From: Clostridiales bacterium
Lineage (GTDB): Bacteria; Bacillota; Clostridia; Oscillospirales; QAMX01
Length of the DNA stretch: 33,561 nucleotides
Reading direction: 5' to 3'
Assembly: GCA_012800055.1 (NCBI GenBank)
Contig: JAAZKA010000005.1
Coordinates: 1 to 33,561, forward strand
Shown here: piece after piece, positions 17,271 to 25,413 of the stretch
Position numbering within the stretch: position 1 is the first letter of the stretch
Layout of the letters: each line of letters starts with the position of its first letter
The notes under the pieces: generated by a model
What the model was told of the DNA's origin: nothing
Database searches by the model: none
The model's input: the letters and a program-made list of their open reading frames with translations, nothing else
Translations under genes and position numbers: made by a program

Positions 17271-17405
17271 TTAGTGGGTGAGCCGGGCTCTGCCCTTGGC
17301 TCTTCTGCGGGCCAGAACTTTTCGTCCGTTGGCGGTCGCCATTCTTTTGCGGAATCCGTGCTCACGGGAACGCTGACGCTTTTTCGGTTGGTAGGTACGA
17401 AGCAT
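17271..17405 (-). CDS. rpmH: 50S ribosomal protein L34
   Basis: The 44-residue, very basic protein begins [21 protein letters not shown] and continues [21 protein letters not shown], a complete and typical L34. The ATG at 17405 has AAGGGGG upstream. It is the first gene of the rnpA-yidD-yidC-jag transcript and has a consensus promoter about 160 bases upstream. In many Firmicutes dnaA lies on the other side of rpmH; here that place is taken by a cysteine desulfurase gene. Confidence 0.97.
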   Translation of the reverse strand: MLRTYQPKKRQRSREHGFRKRMATANGRKVLARRRAKGRARLTH

Positions 17406-17563
17406 TTCTACACCCCCTTCTAGGTAATCTGTGCCGGTTGCCAACTGTCCGAAGCGTGTCCGGACACCGGCTGCGCGTGGTACGAGAGGTTACTTTGCCG
17501 TATGGGGATGAGATCTCCTCTTTTACCGTCCGAAGTTGCTTATTCTACAGACAACCACTGTAT

Positions 17564-17592
17564 ATTATATAGGTTTTTCTTTCGCTTGTCAA
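17564..17592 (-). promoter_or_regulatory. Consensus SigA promoter of rpmH
   Basis: On the minus strand a perfect TTGACA (17587-17592), a 17-base spacer and a perfect TATAAT (17564-17569) give an exact consensus promoter. The predicted leader is about 150 bases and contains a 12-base palindrome, GTGTCCGGACAC, near 17456-17467. The rest of the 460-base gap between rpmH and the desulfurase gene holds only this promoter and the divergent one at 17804; no DnaA boxes were seen. Confidence 0.93.
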
Positions 17593-17803
17593 CTCTTTTT
17601 TCGCCCGTCGCGGAAATATTTTATATATGGCAGCTCGTAGGTGCGGCAATCAGATATGGTCTGTACGCCGTATCCCTGCGTTGTCCGGAGACGGCCGTCC
17701 CGTCATGTCGTCAGTCATTCGCGGATACCGGTGACATGCCAATTATTAACGACCCTATCCTCTCGTTTTTTTAATTTTCCCTCTTTTCTTTTTAACACAT
17801 ATG

Positions 17804-17812
17804 TGGTATAAT
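17804..17812 (+). promoter_or_regulatory. Extended -10 promoter of the iscS-iscU pair
   Basis: TGGTATAAT matches the extended -10 pattern TGnTATAAT. The -35 region is T-rich (TTTTCT) and weak. It lies 54 bases before the desulfurase ATG, which has AAAGG ten bases upstream. No IscR-like operator palindrome was recognised. Confidence 0.65.
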
Positions 17813-17865
17813 ATGAAAGTACGCAGATAACACGCGCGACACCCCTTAAGAAAGGTCTGATTTCC

Positions 17866-19047
17866 ATGTTTGTATACGCCGACAACGCGGCTACCACGCC
17901 CGTCTCGGACGCTGTTTTCAACGCCATGCTCCCGTGGCTCCACGATCGCTACGGCAATCCCTCCGCCATTTATTCCGTCGGCCGTGAAGCAAAGGCTGCC
18001 GTCGAGGACGCCCGCGTAAAGGTCGCCTCCCTCATCGGCGCCCGACCCGAGGAGATCGTCTTCACTGCCGGCGGTTCCGAGTCCGATAACTACGCCCTCA
18101 AGGGCACCGCATACGCCGGACGCAAAAAGGGCCGTCACATCATCTCCACCAAAATCGAGCATCACGCGATGCTCCATACCCTCGAGTGGCTCGAGAAGCA
18201 GGGCTTCGAAGTCACCCTGCTCGATGTCGACTCCGACGGTCTTGTCTCGCCCGACGACGTGAAGCGCGCTGTCAGTGACAACACGATCCTCATCTCCGTC
18301 ATGGCGGCAAACAACGAGATCGGCACCATTGAACCGATCGCTGAGATCGGAGAGATCGCTGCCGCTCATAAGATCCCCTTCCACACCGACGCCGTCCAGG
18401 CATACGGCCACATCCCGCTCAACGTCCGTGAGATGAACCTGTCTACGCTGTCCTTATCCGCTCACAAACTGCGCGGCCCGAAGGGCATCGGTGCGCTGTA
18501 CATCAAGAACGGCACGCACATCGACACCTTCCTCCACGGCGGCGGTCAGGAACGCGGACGCCGCGGCGGTACTGAGAACGTCGCGGGCATCGTCGGCCTG
18601 GGCGAGGCAGCGTACCAGTGCTCGCTGCATATGGCGGAGGACGCCAAACGCGTCACCGCGCTGCGCGATCGGCTCATCGCGGGCATCCTTCCGATCCCCT
18701 ACTCCCGGCTGACCGGTCACCCCACGCGCCGCCTGCCCGGCAACGCATCCTTCTGCATCGAAGGCATCGAGGGAGAAGCCATCGTCCTGACGCTCGATTC
18801 CCTCGGTGTTATGGCAAGTTCCGGCTCGGCGTGCTCGTCCGGTTCGCTTGACCCGTCCCATGTTCTCATGGCCATCGGACTGCCGCACGTCGTTGCGCAC
18901 GGTTCGGTACGTCTCTCGCTCGGACCGCAGAACACCGACGCCGAAGTCGACTACCTCATCTCCGCTGTTCACAAGACCGCCGAAGACCTGCGCGCAAAGT
19001 CCCCGGTATGGGAAAATAACGCCCCGATGTGGGCGAAATTTGAATAA
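17866..19047 (+). CDS. iscS: Cysteine desulfurase (IscS/NifS type)
   Basis: This PLP enzyme takes sulfur from cysteine and delivers it as a persulfide for Fe-S cluster assembly. The 393-residue protein starts YADNAATTPVSD, has the cofactor-contact segment TAGGSESDNYAL near 69, IEHHAMLHTLEWLE near 100, the PLP lysine in SAHKLRGPKGIGALY near 203, GGGQERGRRGGTEN near 226 and the long active-site loop SSGSACSSGSLDPSHVL near 320, which is the group I (NifS/IscS) form. The immediately following gene encodes the scaffold, 33 bases later, so the pair makes Fe-S clusters. Codons are strongly C-ending (GCC, GTC, ATC, CTC), unlike most of the window. Confidence 0.95.
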   Translation: MFVYADNAATTPVSDAVFNAMLPWLHDRYGNPSAIYSVGREAKAAVEDARVKVASLIGARPEEIVFTAGGSESDNYALKGTAYAGRKKGRHIISTKIEHHAMLHTLEWLEKQGFEVTLLDVDSDGLVSPDDVKRAVSDNTILISVMAANNEIGTIEPIAEIGEIAAAHKIPFHTDAVQAYGHIPLNVREMNLSTLSLSAHKLRGPKGIGALYIKNGTHIDTFLHGGGQERGRRGGTENVAGIVGLGEAAYQCSLHMAEDAKRVTALRDRLIAGILPIPYSRLTGHPTRRLPGNASFCIEGIEGEAIVLTLDSLGVMASSGSACSSGSLDPSHVLMAIGLPHVVAHGSVRLSLGPQNTDAEVDYLISAVHKTAEDLRAKSPVWENNAPMWAKFE

Positions 19048-19080
19048 ATCTCCACAATCTTCACAGGAGCTGAACTGTCT

Positions 19081-19524
19081 ATGTATTCTGAAAAGGTTTT
19101 AGACCACTTTACCCATCCCCGCAACGTCGGCGAAATCGCGGACGCGGACGGCGTCGGTACCGTCGGCAATCCCCGCTGCGGTGACATCATGCGCTTTTAT
19201 ATCAAGGTCGAGGACGGCCGCATCTCCGACATCACCTTCAAGACCTTCGGCTGCGGCGCCGCCGTCGCGACGTCCTCCATGGCCACCGAGCTGATCCGCG
19301 GCAAGACCCTCGATGAAGCTCTGCAGCTCACCAACAAGACTGTCATCGAGGCGCTCGAAGGTCTGCCGCCTCAGAAAATACACTGCTCGGTCCTCGCTGA
19401 GGAAGCTCTCCGCGCCGCGCTGGTCGACTACTACACCAAGCATAACCTCCCGCTCCCCAAAGAGCTGGAAACCACCGCGTCCTGCGACGTGTGCTGCCGC
19501 AACGAACCCCGCTGCGATAAATAA
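19081..19524 (+). CDS. iscU: Iron-sulfur cluster assembly scaffold, NifU/IscU type with C-terminal Cys cluster
   Basis: The 147-residue protein is the scaffold on which Fe-S clusters are built. It has the three cluster-ligand cysteines in NPRCGD (near 33), FGCGAA (near 59) and IHCSVLAEEAL (near 102). The normal fold ends around residue 130, followed by an extension of about 17 residues with four more cysteines, CDVCC then C (near 136-145). The partner cysteine desulfurase is directly upstream. The extension is longer than in E. coli IscU and lacks the ferredoxin and NFU domains of full NifU. Confidence 0.93.
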   Translation: MYSEKVLDHFTHPRNVGEIADADGVGTVGNPRCGDIMRFYIKVEDGRISDITFKTFGCGAAVATSSMATELIRGKTLDEALQLTNKTVIEALEGLPPQKIHCSVLAEEALRAALVDYYTKHNLPLPKELETTASCDVCCRNEPRCDK

Positions 19525-19529
19525 GCATC

Positions 19530-19562
19530 ATACGGGCGGTACCTTCTCGATACCGCCCGTAT
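19530..19562 (+). terminator. Intrinsic-type terminator after iscU
   Basis: A perfect 12-base stem ATACGGGCGGTA/TACCGCCCGTAT (19530-19541 with 19551-19562) has a 9-base loop, five bases after the iscU stop. The following ATCCATACATTTTG is only partly T-rich. Confidence 0.7.
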
Positions 19563-19592
19563 ATCCATACATTTTGTTAGAATTCTAAGGAG

Positions 19593-21014
19593 GTGGACCC
19601 CATCGCCGTCCCTCTTATACTGCAGCGCCTGTACGAGCCGCGCTACCTGCTCAAACCCGCCCAGATCATCGGACCCCTCCCTTCCGCACGCGACGCTTAC
19701 GGTACTACCTTCAGGATCGCCTGGCCCGCCGTCACGGAGACCGTACTCGTCAGCCTCGTCGGCATCATCGATACCATCATGGTCGGCTCGCTCGGTTCCT
19801 ACGCCATTTCCGCCGTTGGGCTCACCACTCAGCCGCGGCTGATCGTGCTCGCCGTATTTATGGCACTCAACCATGGTGTCACCGCCGTCATCTCCCGACG
19901 CTACGGTCAGCGCGACTGCGACGGCGCCAACCGCTGCCTGCGCCAGGTGATGCTCCTCGTGACCATCGCCGTCGTCGTCATCGCCGGGGTCGGACAGCCT
20001 GCCGCACGACCGCTGCTCCGGTTTGCCGGCGCCAAGTCCGATACCATCGACGCCGCCGTCACCTACTTCCGCATCACCCTCATCGGTATCCCCGCCGTCG
20101 TACTGTCGATGGTCATCAACGCAGCCCAGCGCGGTACCGGCAACACACGCGTCGCCATGCGCGCAAACCTCATCGCAAACGTTGTCAACTGCTGCTTTAA
20201 CTACCTGCTCATCGGCGGACGCCTCGGCTTCCCGGCACTCGGCGTCGCCGGTGCCGCCATTGCCACCGTCATCGGTAACTACGTGGGCTTAGTCATCGCG
20301 CTGTTCTCGCTGCGCCACAAAGATGCGTTCCTGCATGTACGGCTGCGCGATTCGTTCCTGCCCGATACGGCAACGCTCAAGAGCGTGTTCAAGGTTTCGG
20401 GGTCGGCGACGCTCGAGCAAGTGTTCCTGCGCACCGGGTTCTTCATCTACGCGAAGATTGTCGCGGAGCTGGGGACGGATGACTTCGCCACGCATCAGAT
20501 CGGGATGAACATCCTGTCTCTGGCGTTCTGCTTTGGAAACGGGCTGACGATGGCGGCATCGGCGCTGGTGGGACGGTCTCTGGGACAGAAGCGGCCCGAC
20601 CTGGCGGTGCTGTACGGCAAATGCGCGCAGCGGATCGGGCTGTGTGTGGCGGTCGTACTGGCGTCGCTGTTCATCTCGCTGGCGAGGCCGATCTACATGC
20701 TGTTCACGCGTGACGAATACATCATCACGCGCGGGGTTCCGATCATCTACATGTGTGCGGTGGTGGTCGCCGGGCAGATTTCGCAGGTGGTCTTCTCCGG
20801 ATGTCTGCGCGGGGCGGGCGACACGCTGTTCATCGCGGTGACGTCGATGATCTCCATCGCCATCGTGCGGCCGATAGTGTCCTATGTGCTGTGCTACCCG
20901 CTCGGATTCGGGCTGTACGGCGCGTGGGTCGGCATCATCCTCGACCAGTACATGCGCCTGGTCCTCAACGGCCTCAGGTTCGCCGGCGGCAAGTGGACGA
21001 AGATTGTGGTTTAG
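19593..21014 (+). CDS. MATE family efflux transporter
   Basis: The protein of about 470 residues has 12 hydrophobic helices in two halves, MATE family of the MOP superfamily: PLPSARDAYGTTFRIAWPAV, then VGIIDTIMVGSLGSYAISAVGL in the first half, and SATLEQVFLRTGFFIYAKIVAELG in the second. MATE proteins export drugs or metabolites using Na+ or H+. The start is unclear: the only in-frame standard start is GTG at 19593, but its first base is the last base of the strong ribosome site AAGGAGG; ATC at 19602 has ideal spacing. Codons are C-ending up to about 20290 (GCC, GTC, CTC) and G-ending after it (GCG, CTG, GTG), a switch at the junction of the two halves. Confidence 0.9.
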   Translation: MDPIAVPLILQRLYEPRYLLKPAQIIGPLPSARDAYGTTFRIAWPAVTETVLVSLVGIIDTIMVGSLGSYAISAVGLTTQPRLIVLAVFMALNHGVTAVISRRYGQRDCDGANRCLRQVMLLVTIAVVVIAGVGQPAARPLLRFAGAKSDTIDAAVTYFRITLIGIPAVVLSMVINAAQRGTGNTRVAMRANLIANVVNCCFNYLLIGGRLGFPALGVAGAAIATVIGNYVGLVIALFSLRHKDAFLHVRLRDSFLPDTATLKSVFKVSGSATLEQVFLRTGFFIYAKIVAELGTDDFATHQIGMNILSLAFCFGNGLTMAASALVGRSLGQKRPDLAVLYGKCAQRIGLCVAVVLASLFISLARPIYMLFTRDEYIITRGVPIIYMCAVVVAGQISQVVFSGCLRGAGDTLFIAVTSMISIAIVRPIVSYVLCYPLGFGLYGAWVGIILDQYMRLVLNGLRFAGGKWTKIVV

Positions 21015-21036
21015 CCTGCCTGGCATATAGATACAA

Positions 21037-21066
21037 GCAGCCCCCGGTTGTGTGACCGGGGGCTGC
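21037..21066. terminator. GC-rich terminator hairpin between MATE and SLH genes
   Basis: A perfect 12-base stem GCAGCCCCCGGT/ACCGGGGGCTGC surrounds a 6-base loop, 22 bases after the MATE stop. On the minus strand TTGTATCTATAT follows, so it may also end the SLH transcript whose stop is at 21162. Confidence 0.7.
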
Positions 21067-21161
21067 GGTTGTCAGGGCTGATTCATCTGCCAAACACACG
21101 GAGCGTCTTCTGAAACGCCACATTGGACGCCAGTGGTATTAACTGTTCTTTACGGGCAGTC

Positions 21162-21775
21162 TTATTCTGTCGGTGTCGTTGCGCTTACCTCATTAGAAGA
21201 TACGATAATATACTCAGAGCCAAAGGGAACAACGCTTACAACGATTTTTACGGTTGACCCGTCTTTGAGTGCATCACCGGCAGCGGGTTCAGTCGTTACA
21301 ATCTTCTTCTCTTTATTTACATAGAGTTTTGTATGCGAATCAATGAACTTAAACTGCCGCGTTAATATATCATCGATGTAGAGGCTTGCCATAAACTGAT
21401 ATTCGCTGGGATTAATGACAGGCGCATTCGTCATATGCGCGTATGTTCCCTTTACCCACTTATTGTTATCTGCTCCCGTACCTAAACCAGAAATGTCAAG
21501 AATAGGCGCCGAAATCGCAGGAGCGGTATAATACTCCTTGATTGTGTAAACAGCCTTACCAACTTCTGCGTCGTTAGCATCTTTTACCGTCGCGGTAAAT
21601 GCGACTTCATCGGGTCCACTGTAAAGTGGCTGGTTCGTCGGCTTTACAGTAAAGGTTCGATTGCTAAGAAGAACATATTCTTTCATGTATTCAGAAGGTT
21701 GGCCTGCATCCAATGTAGTTATTGTTAATGTATAGCCACTCGGTAAATTAACATGAGGGCGAACCTCAATGGAGG
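21162..21775. other. Low-GC segment at the 3' end of SLH protein gene 1
   Basis: Hand counts of 60-base blocks give about 33 to 45% G+C here (for example 21301-21360 and 21661-21720) against about 57 to 65% just beyond (21781-21840 and 22141-22200). The segment encodes the last two C-terminal beta repeats. The break is abrupt and falls inside an otherwise continuous reading frame. Confidence 0.75.
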
Positions 21776-24700
21776 AGGCGGAACACCACTTGCCATTGAC
21801 TGTGCCGTTGATGAGCAAAGTCGGCGGGTACTGACCCGTGAGGACTAAACCAGAGCTTACGATCTGCGCATCGCCCTCGGCGACAACAACACCGTCCACG
21901 ATGACCTGCGGGACAAACTTTACCTGATCATTGTCGGTCAGGTTCACGGAACTCGGCTTGGAGGTCAGGAGATACGTTCCATCGAAGTAGTAAAACTTAG
22001 TAGCAGAGGTGGTCTTGCTGTCCTTAAACGTATCGTTGACATATGCAGACAGCTTCAGCGTTGCGCCAGTCGGGATGGTTCCCGCAATCGTTGCGGTGCT
22101 GTCCTTCGTCCAGATGGAGAGCGGGTCAAGAGTGACGGTCGGGACGGCAACCTCAACCACGGTCAACGTCGCAATGGGGCTGATCACACCCGCAGCGGTC
22201 TTCGTGTAGAAATACCAGGTGCCCGCAGCCGGAATCGGAATGTTGGTGAGGTTTGTCAACTTTGTATAAGCGGTCGTCGCCGGGGGGGTAGCCGATGCAG
22301 CGTTGGACATATAGAAGTCCGCCTCAGTCTCCTGCGCCTTGGTCAGCGAGAAGGTACCCTTATTAGCACCCGCTTCATAGTAGTAGGTCACAGCAGACGA
22401 GCCATTGTTCACAGCGGCATCGTCATTATAGGTCGTATTCACGGTCACGGTGATGATCGGAGTCAGCGACGTGTTAACGGTGAACGGATATGTATACGGA
22501 GATGCGACGGTGTTGTCGTCATTGTCCACGACGCTCTCGCTCACGCGTACACGCCAGTTGGTGTACACATCCCACCGGTTTGCTTCAGTGCTGTTGACGA
22601 CAACGGTCTTGCTGTTGTTTGTCGCAGCAACGTCATACAGCGTGTCATGAAGCGGAATCCAGGTTGTGCCGTTTAGGTATTCAACAAAGAACAGGTCTTC
22701 CAGCGTATCGGTGCTGTAGTAGCTCAGCGGTAACTTCGTAGTCTCGCCGGTCTTATAGTACATCGTCTCGCTGAAGGTGAGGTACAGCTTGCTGTTGACG
22801 GTGAAGGCCGTGCTTGTATAACCATCGGCTGTCAGGACGGCGGTCGGGATCCCTTCTGTGTAGGTGGTCAGGATACGGCCGGACACGATTTCGCTGCGCA
22901 CCGGCAGGTATGTGTTCGCACCGGCGACCAACACCGCAAAGACATGGTAATTGCTCCGGTCGTCCGGGACGCTGACATTGATATCCTTCTCCACATTGGC
23001 GCTGACATCCTCGCTGTTATCATATGTCGCGCCGGTATGGTTGATGATATCGAACGCACTCGGTATGGAATTGGACGGATACACGGCGACATACACTCTG
23101 CCGGTGTACACCGGTCTCACGCGGAGGATCAACGTGTCGGGGTTGGTGGACGTGTCGACTGTGTAGACGTTCGGGTAGCCGGAGTAGAAGCCGGTGGTTT
23201 CACTGAAGTCGTTGTAATCGTAGAACTGGAACGGATAATTCGGGCCGAAGTCCGTCAGCGACATGCTCTCAACCGGCGTGTAGCTGCGGCTGCTGGTCTC
23301 CAGGAACGCAACGATCTTATAGTTGCTGCGATTCGACGGCGGGATGGTGATGCTCTCGTCGTAAACCGCGGCGGTACTCTTGATTTCCTTTGCCACGCGG
23401 TTGCTGCTCCACGGATTGTTGGCGTTGGTTTTGATCTCCTCAGGCCTCGGGTCCTTGTCGATCGGGTAGACGGCGAGGTAGACGGTGCCGGTGTACTCCG
23501 TTTTCAAAATGACATTCGCGGTGTTGCCGTAGATGTAGGAGATGTACGGATAGTTTGCGGAGAAGCCGGAAATATTAGATACTCCGGTGGGTGTATAGGT
23601 CACAAACACATAGCTCTTGCCGGTGTACCAGTTATGATTCGCCTGGACGGGTCTGAGCAGACCGCTGCTGCCGTACATGACCGCGACCAGCTTGTAACCG
23701 CTGCTGCCGACATAGCTGCTCGTGATCGTCGGGTAATACTCCTTGTTCACGCTGCCGATCGTGTAACTCGTGTGCGCCGCCGCGCCGGTACCGTCCTTGA
23801 TCTCCTCGGCAGTCGGGTACTGGTCATTGCGGTAGATAGCATAGTACAGCGTACCGGTGACGCTGGTCTGGACGGCGATCGTCGCGGTTGAGCCGTTGGT
23901 AACGCTGTGGATATAGGGGTAGCCGTTGGTGAAGCCGGTGTTTTCGTTGACATAGCCCTTGCCGACGTAAGTGACGCCGTTGATCAGGATGGAGCCGGAG
24001 CCCGCGTCGTAGTAGGTGACATAGCCGGTGACGGTGGTGCCGGCGGCTGCGGTGAAGATTCTGTTGATCTTGGCGTTCGGACCGGTGATCGTGACGTTGT
24101 TCGCGCCGACCGCAACGTTTATCGCGTCGACGGTGACATCGTTTCCGAGCGTGAGCGCGGCGTTCGCGGCGCTGATATTAACCGTGCTGAACACACCGGC
24201 GGCGAGTTCCACGCCGGAGGAGTTGATGATGTTAATCTTGCCGACCTTCGCGGCGTCGCCGGTGTTGTTGATGATCTTCGTCTTAACGTAGGTGTTGATC
24301 GTACCTGCGGAGACGGTATTGTTCAGAATGACCGCATTCTGGCTCGCGGTATTCACGCCGAGCGTCACCGTGTCGAAGTTTGTATATGCGCCGTAGACGA
24401 CACTGGTGCCGGCGCTGTAGGAATCGATGCTCGACACGCTGCTGTCACCGGTGAGGTTGACGGTGCAGTTGGAAGCGCGGATGATGAGGTTTGTAATGGT
24501 GGAGTTGCTGATGGTAACGAAACCGTTATCGCAGCCCTCGGTGATGTAGACGGTGTTGAGACGGGAGGAGTAGATCGTCGCGTCGCTTTTTGTGACGGCG
24601 GCGGAAATGAGGGACTTATTGACGGGGTTGATGGTCACGGTCTGATAGCCGGTGACAACATTTCCGCCGATCATGCAGTAGAGGATCTTGCAGGCCTCGG

Positions 24701-25301
24701 CGCGGGTGATGTAGGCCTGGGGTTTGAGCTTACCCGCGTCGGCGCCGGTGTATCCGTCGATGATTTTCAGGGACGCGACGGCGTTGACGGTGCCGAGGTA
24801 TGTGGAACTGATGGAGGAGGTATCGCTGAAGTAGCTTGCGTTGTAGAGGGGATCGAGACCGAGGTAGCGTCCGATGAGGTAGAAGGCCTTCTCACGGGTG
24901 AGCGCGGCATTGGGCAGTACCTTGTTGCCATACTCGACTACGAGATAGCCTTGTGCGGCAGCCTTGGCGAAAACGGGATCCTTGGCGACATACCAGTCGG
25001 CCGGGTTCACGTCCGCGTAAGAGCTGAAAGAGGTGGCTGTCAGGTTCATGAGCCTGTTGAGTATCGCCATGAACTCCGCCGTGGTTACACGGGATTCGGG
25101 CCTGAACTTGCCGTAGTTGTCTCCCTGGACAACCTGCAGATCCGCCAGCTTCATGATGTAGTCATACGCCCAATGGCTCTTCGACAGGTCGGGGAACGAC
25201 GTGACGGACTGTGTCGGCGGCATCGCGAATCCCGTGAACATCGTGATTATGAGACACAGCGACACCACAAGTGATAAAACGCGCTTCGGAGTCTGTTTCA
25301 T
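21162..25301 (-). CDS. Large SLH-domain surface protein with tandem beta modules (protein 1)
   Basis: The 1379-residue exported protein has a signal peptide (KRVLSLVVSLCLIITMFTGFA) and three SLH domains, about 35-85, 95-150 and 160-215 (FPDLSKSHWAYDYI, FRPESRVTTAEF, ITRAEACKIL), for binding wall polymers. A Thr/Asn/Val-rich stretch like a beta-helix follows, about 230-450. Three modules of about 120 residues follow (about 458-810), then an Ig-like domain similar to S-layer Big domains (FTVNSKLYLTFSETMYY) and three C-terminal beta repeats of about 100 residues. No catalytic motif is seen; an S-layer or adhesive role is likely. ATG 25301 was preferred over TTG 25310, which is nearer AAGGA. The last 600 bases are clearly AT-richer than the rest. 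Confidence 0.88.
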   Translation of the reverse strand: MKQTPKRVLSLVVSLCLIITMFTGFAMPPTQSVTSFPDLSKSHWAYDYIMKLADLQVVQGDNYGKFRPESRVTTAEFMAILNRLMNLTATSFSSYADVNPADWYVAKDPVFAKAAAQGYLVVEYGNKVLPNAALTREKAFYLIGRYLGLDPLYNASYFSDTSSISSTYLGTVNAVASLKIIDGYTGADAGKLKPQAYITRAEACKILYCMIGGNVVTGYQTVTINPVNKSLISAAVTKSDATIYSSRLNTVYITEGCDNGFVTISNSTITNLIIRASNCTVNLTGDSSVSSIDSYSAGTSVVYGAYTNFDTVTLGVNTASQNAVILNNTVSAGTINTYVKTKIINNTGDAAKVGKINIINSSGVELAAGVFSTVNISAANAALTLGNDVTVDAINVAVGANNVTITGPNAKINRIFTAAAGTTVTGYVTYYDAGSGSILINGVTYVGKGYVNENTGFTNGYPYIHSVTNGSTATIAVQTSVTGTLYYAIYRNDQYPTAEEIKDGTGAAAHTSYTIGSVNKEYYPTITSSYVGSSGYKLVAVMYGSSGLLRPVQANHNWYTGKSYVFVTYTPTGVSNISGFSANYPYISYIYGNTANVILKTEYTGTVYLAVYPIDKDPRPEEIKTNANNPWSSNRVAKEIKSTAAVYDESITIPPSNRSNYKIVAFLETSSRSYTPVESMSLTDFGPNYPFQFYDYNDFSETTGFYSGYPNVYTVDTSTNPDTLILRVRPVYTGRVYVAVYPSNSIPSAFDIINHTGATYDNSEDVSANVEKDINVSVPDDRSNYHVFAVLVAGANTYLPVRSEIVSGRILTTYTEGIPTAVLTADGYTSTAFTVNSKLYLTFSETMYYKTGETTKLPLSYYSTDTLEDLFFVEYLNGTTWIPLHDTLYDVAATNNSKTVVVNSTEANRWDVYTNWRVRVSESVVDNDDNTVASPYTYPFTVNTSLTPIITVTVNTTYNDDAAVNNGSSAVTYYYEAGANKGTFSLTKAQETEADFYMSNAASATPPATTAYTKLTNLTNIPIPAAGTWYFYTKTAAGVISPIATLTVVEVAVPTVTLDPLSIWTKDSTATIAGTIPTGATLKLSAYVNDTFKDSKTTSATKFYYFDGTYLLTSKPSSVNLTDNDQVKFVPQVIVDGVVVAEGDAQIVSSGLVLTGQYPPTLLINGTVNGKWCSASSIEVRPHVNLPSGYTLTITTLDAGQPSEYMKEYVLLSNRTFTVKPTNQPLYSGPDEVAFTATVKDANDAEVGKAVYTIKEYYTAPAISAPILDISGLGTGADNNKWVKGTYAHMTNAPVINPSEYQFMASLYIDDILTRQFKFIDSHTKLYVNKEKKIVTTEPAAGDALKDGSTVKIVVSVVPFGSEYIIVSSNEVSATTPTE
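22870..23935 (-). repeat. Three tandem copies of a Y-P / V-Y-x-A-V / P-x-x-x-E-I module
   Basis: Within SLH protein 1 three protein modules begin GYPYIHSV (near 23928), NYPYISYI (near 23560) and GYPNVYTV (near 23178). Each then has a strand TGTLYYAIY, TGTVYLAVY or TGRVYVAVY, a loop of type YPTAEEIK, RPEEIK or IPSAFDI, and a closing strand YKLVAVMY, YKIVAFLE or YHVFAVLV. Divergent copies lie in the neighbouring SLH protein near 27360 and 27018. I do not recognise the module as a named domain; its strand pattern suggests an Ig or Fn3-like sandwich. Confidence 0.72.
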
Positions 25302-25327
25302 ATGAATCAAACCGTCCTTATTCTTTC

Positions 25328-25358
25328 CCGCTCATGCGGGCTCACCCTGCATGAGCGG
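25328..25358 (-). other. Stable inverted repeat upstream of SLH gene 1
   Basis: A perfect 10-base stem, CCGCTCATGC paired with GCATGAGCGG, has three further inner pairs after a bulge. It sits in the 112-base spacer between the two SLH genes, 26 bases before the downstream start, with no U-tract. It may protect the downstream mRNA, mark an RNA processing site, or be a weak terminator. Confidence 0.65.
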
Positions 25359-25413
25359 TAGATGGTAGTGTATTGTCAATGCGCTCCCGGGCGGGTACGC
25401 AGATTGACCGGAG

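Noticed and set aside
17502-17774. Possible 90-residue protein in the rpmH-iscS gap
   Set aside because: It runs antisense through the exact-consensus rpmH promoter, has no ribosome site and resembles nothing known.
17406-17865. Replication origin next to rpmH
   Set aside because: No TTATCCACA-type boxes or clusters were found on either strand and dnaA is absent.
22870-23935. CRISPR-like or DNA-level tandem repeat in the SLH gene
   Set aside because: The repetition is at protein level with about 120-residue units; nucleotide identity between copies is too low for a DNA repeat array.
23907-25274. Long open frame of about 455 codons on the plus strand, antisense to SLH gene 1
   Set aside because: It mirrors the repetitive Val/Thr/Gly/Asn codons of the SLH gene, gives a low-complexity Gly/Val/Asp product, has no ribosome site or promoter, and the opposite strand has clear domains.
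25351-25379. Promoter for SLH gene 1 from TTGACA at 25374-25379
   Set aside because: At 16 to 18 bases the -10 would be GCTCAT or worse, inside the arm of a stable hairpin, so only the -35 is present.
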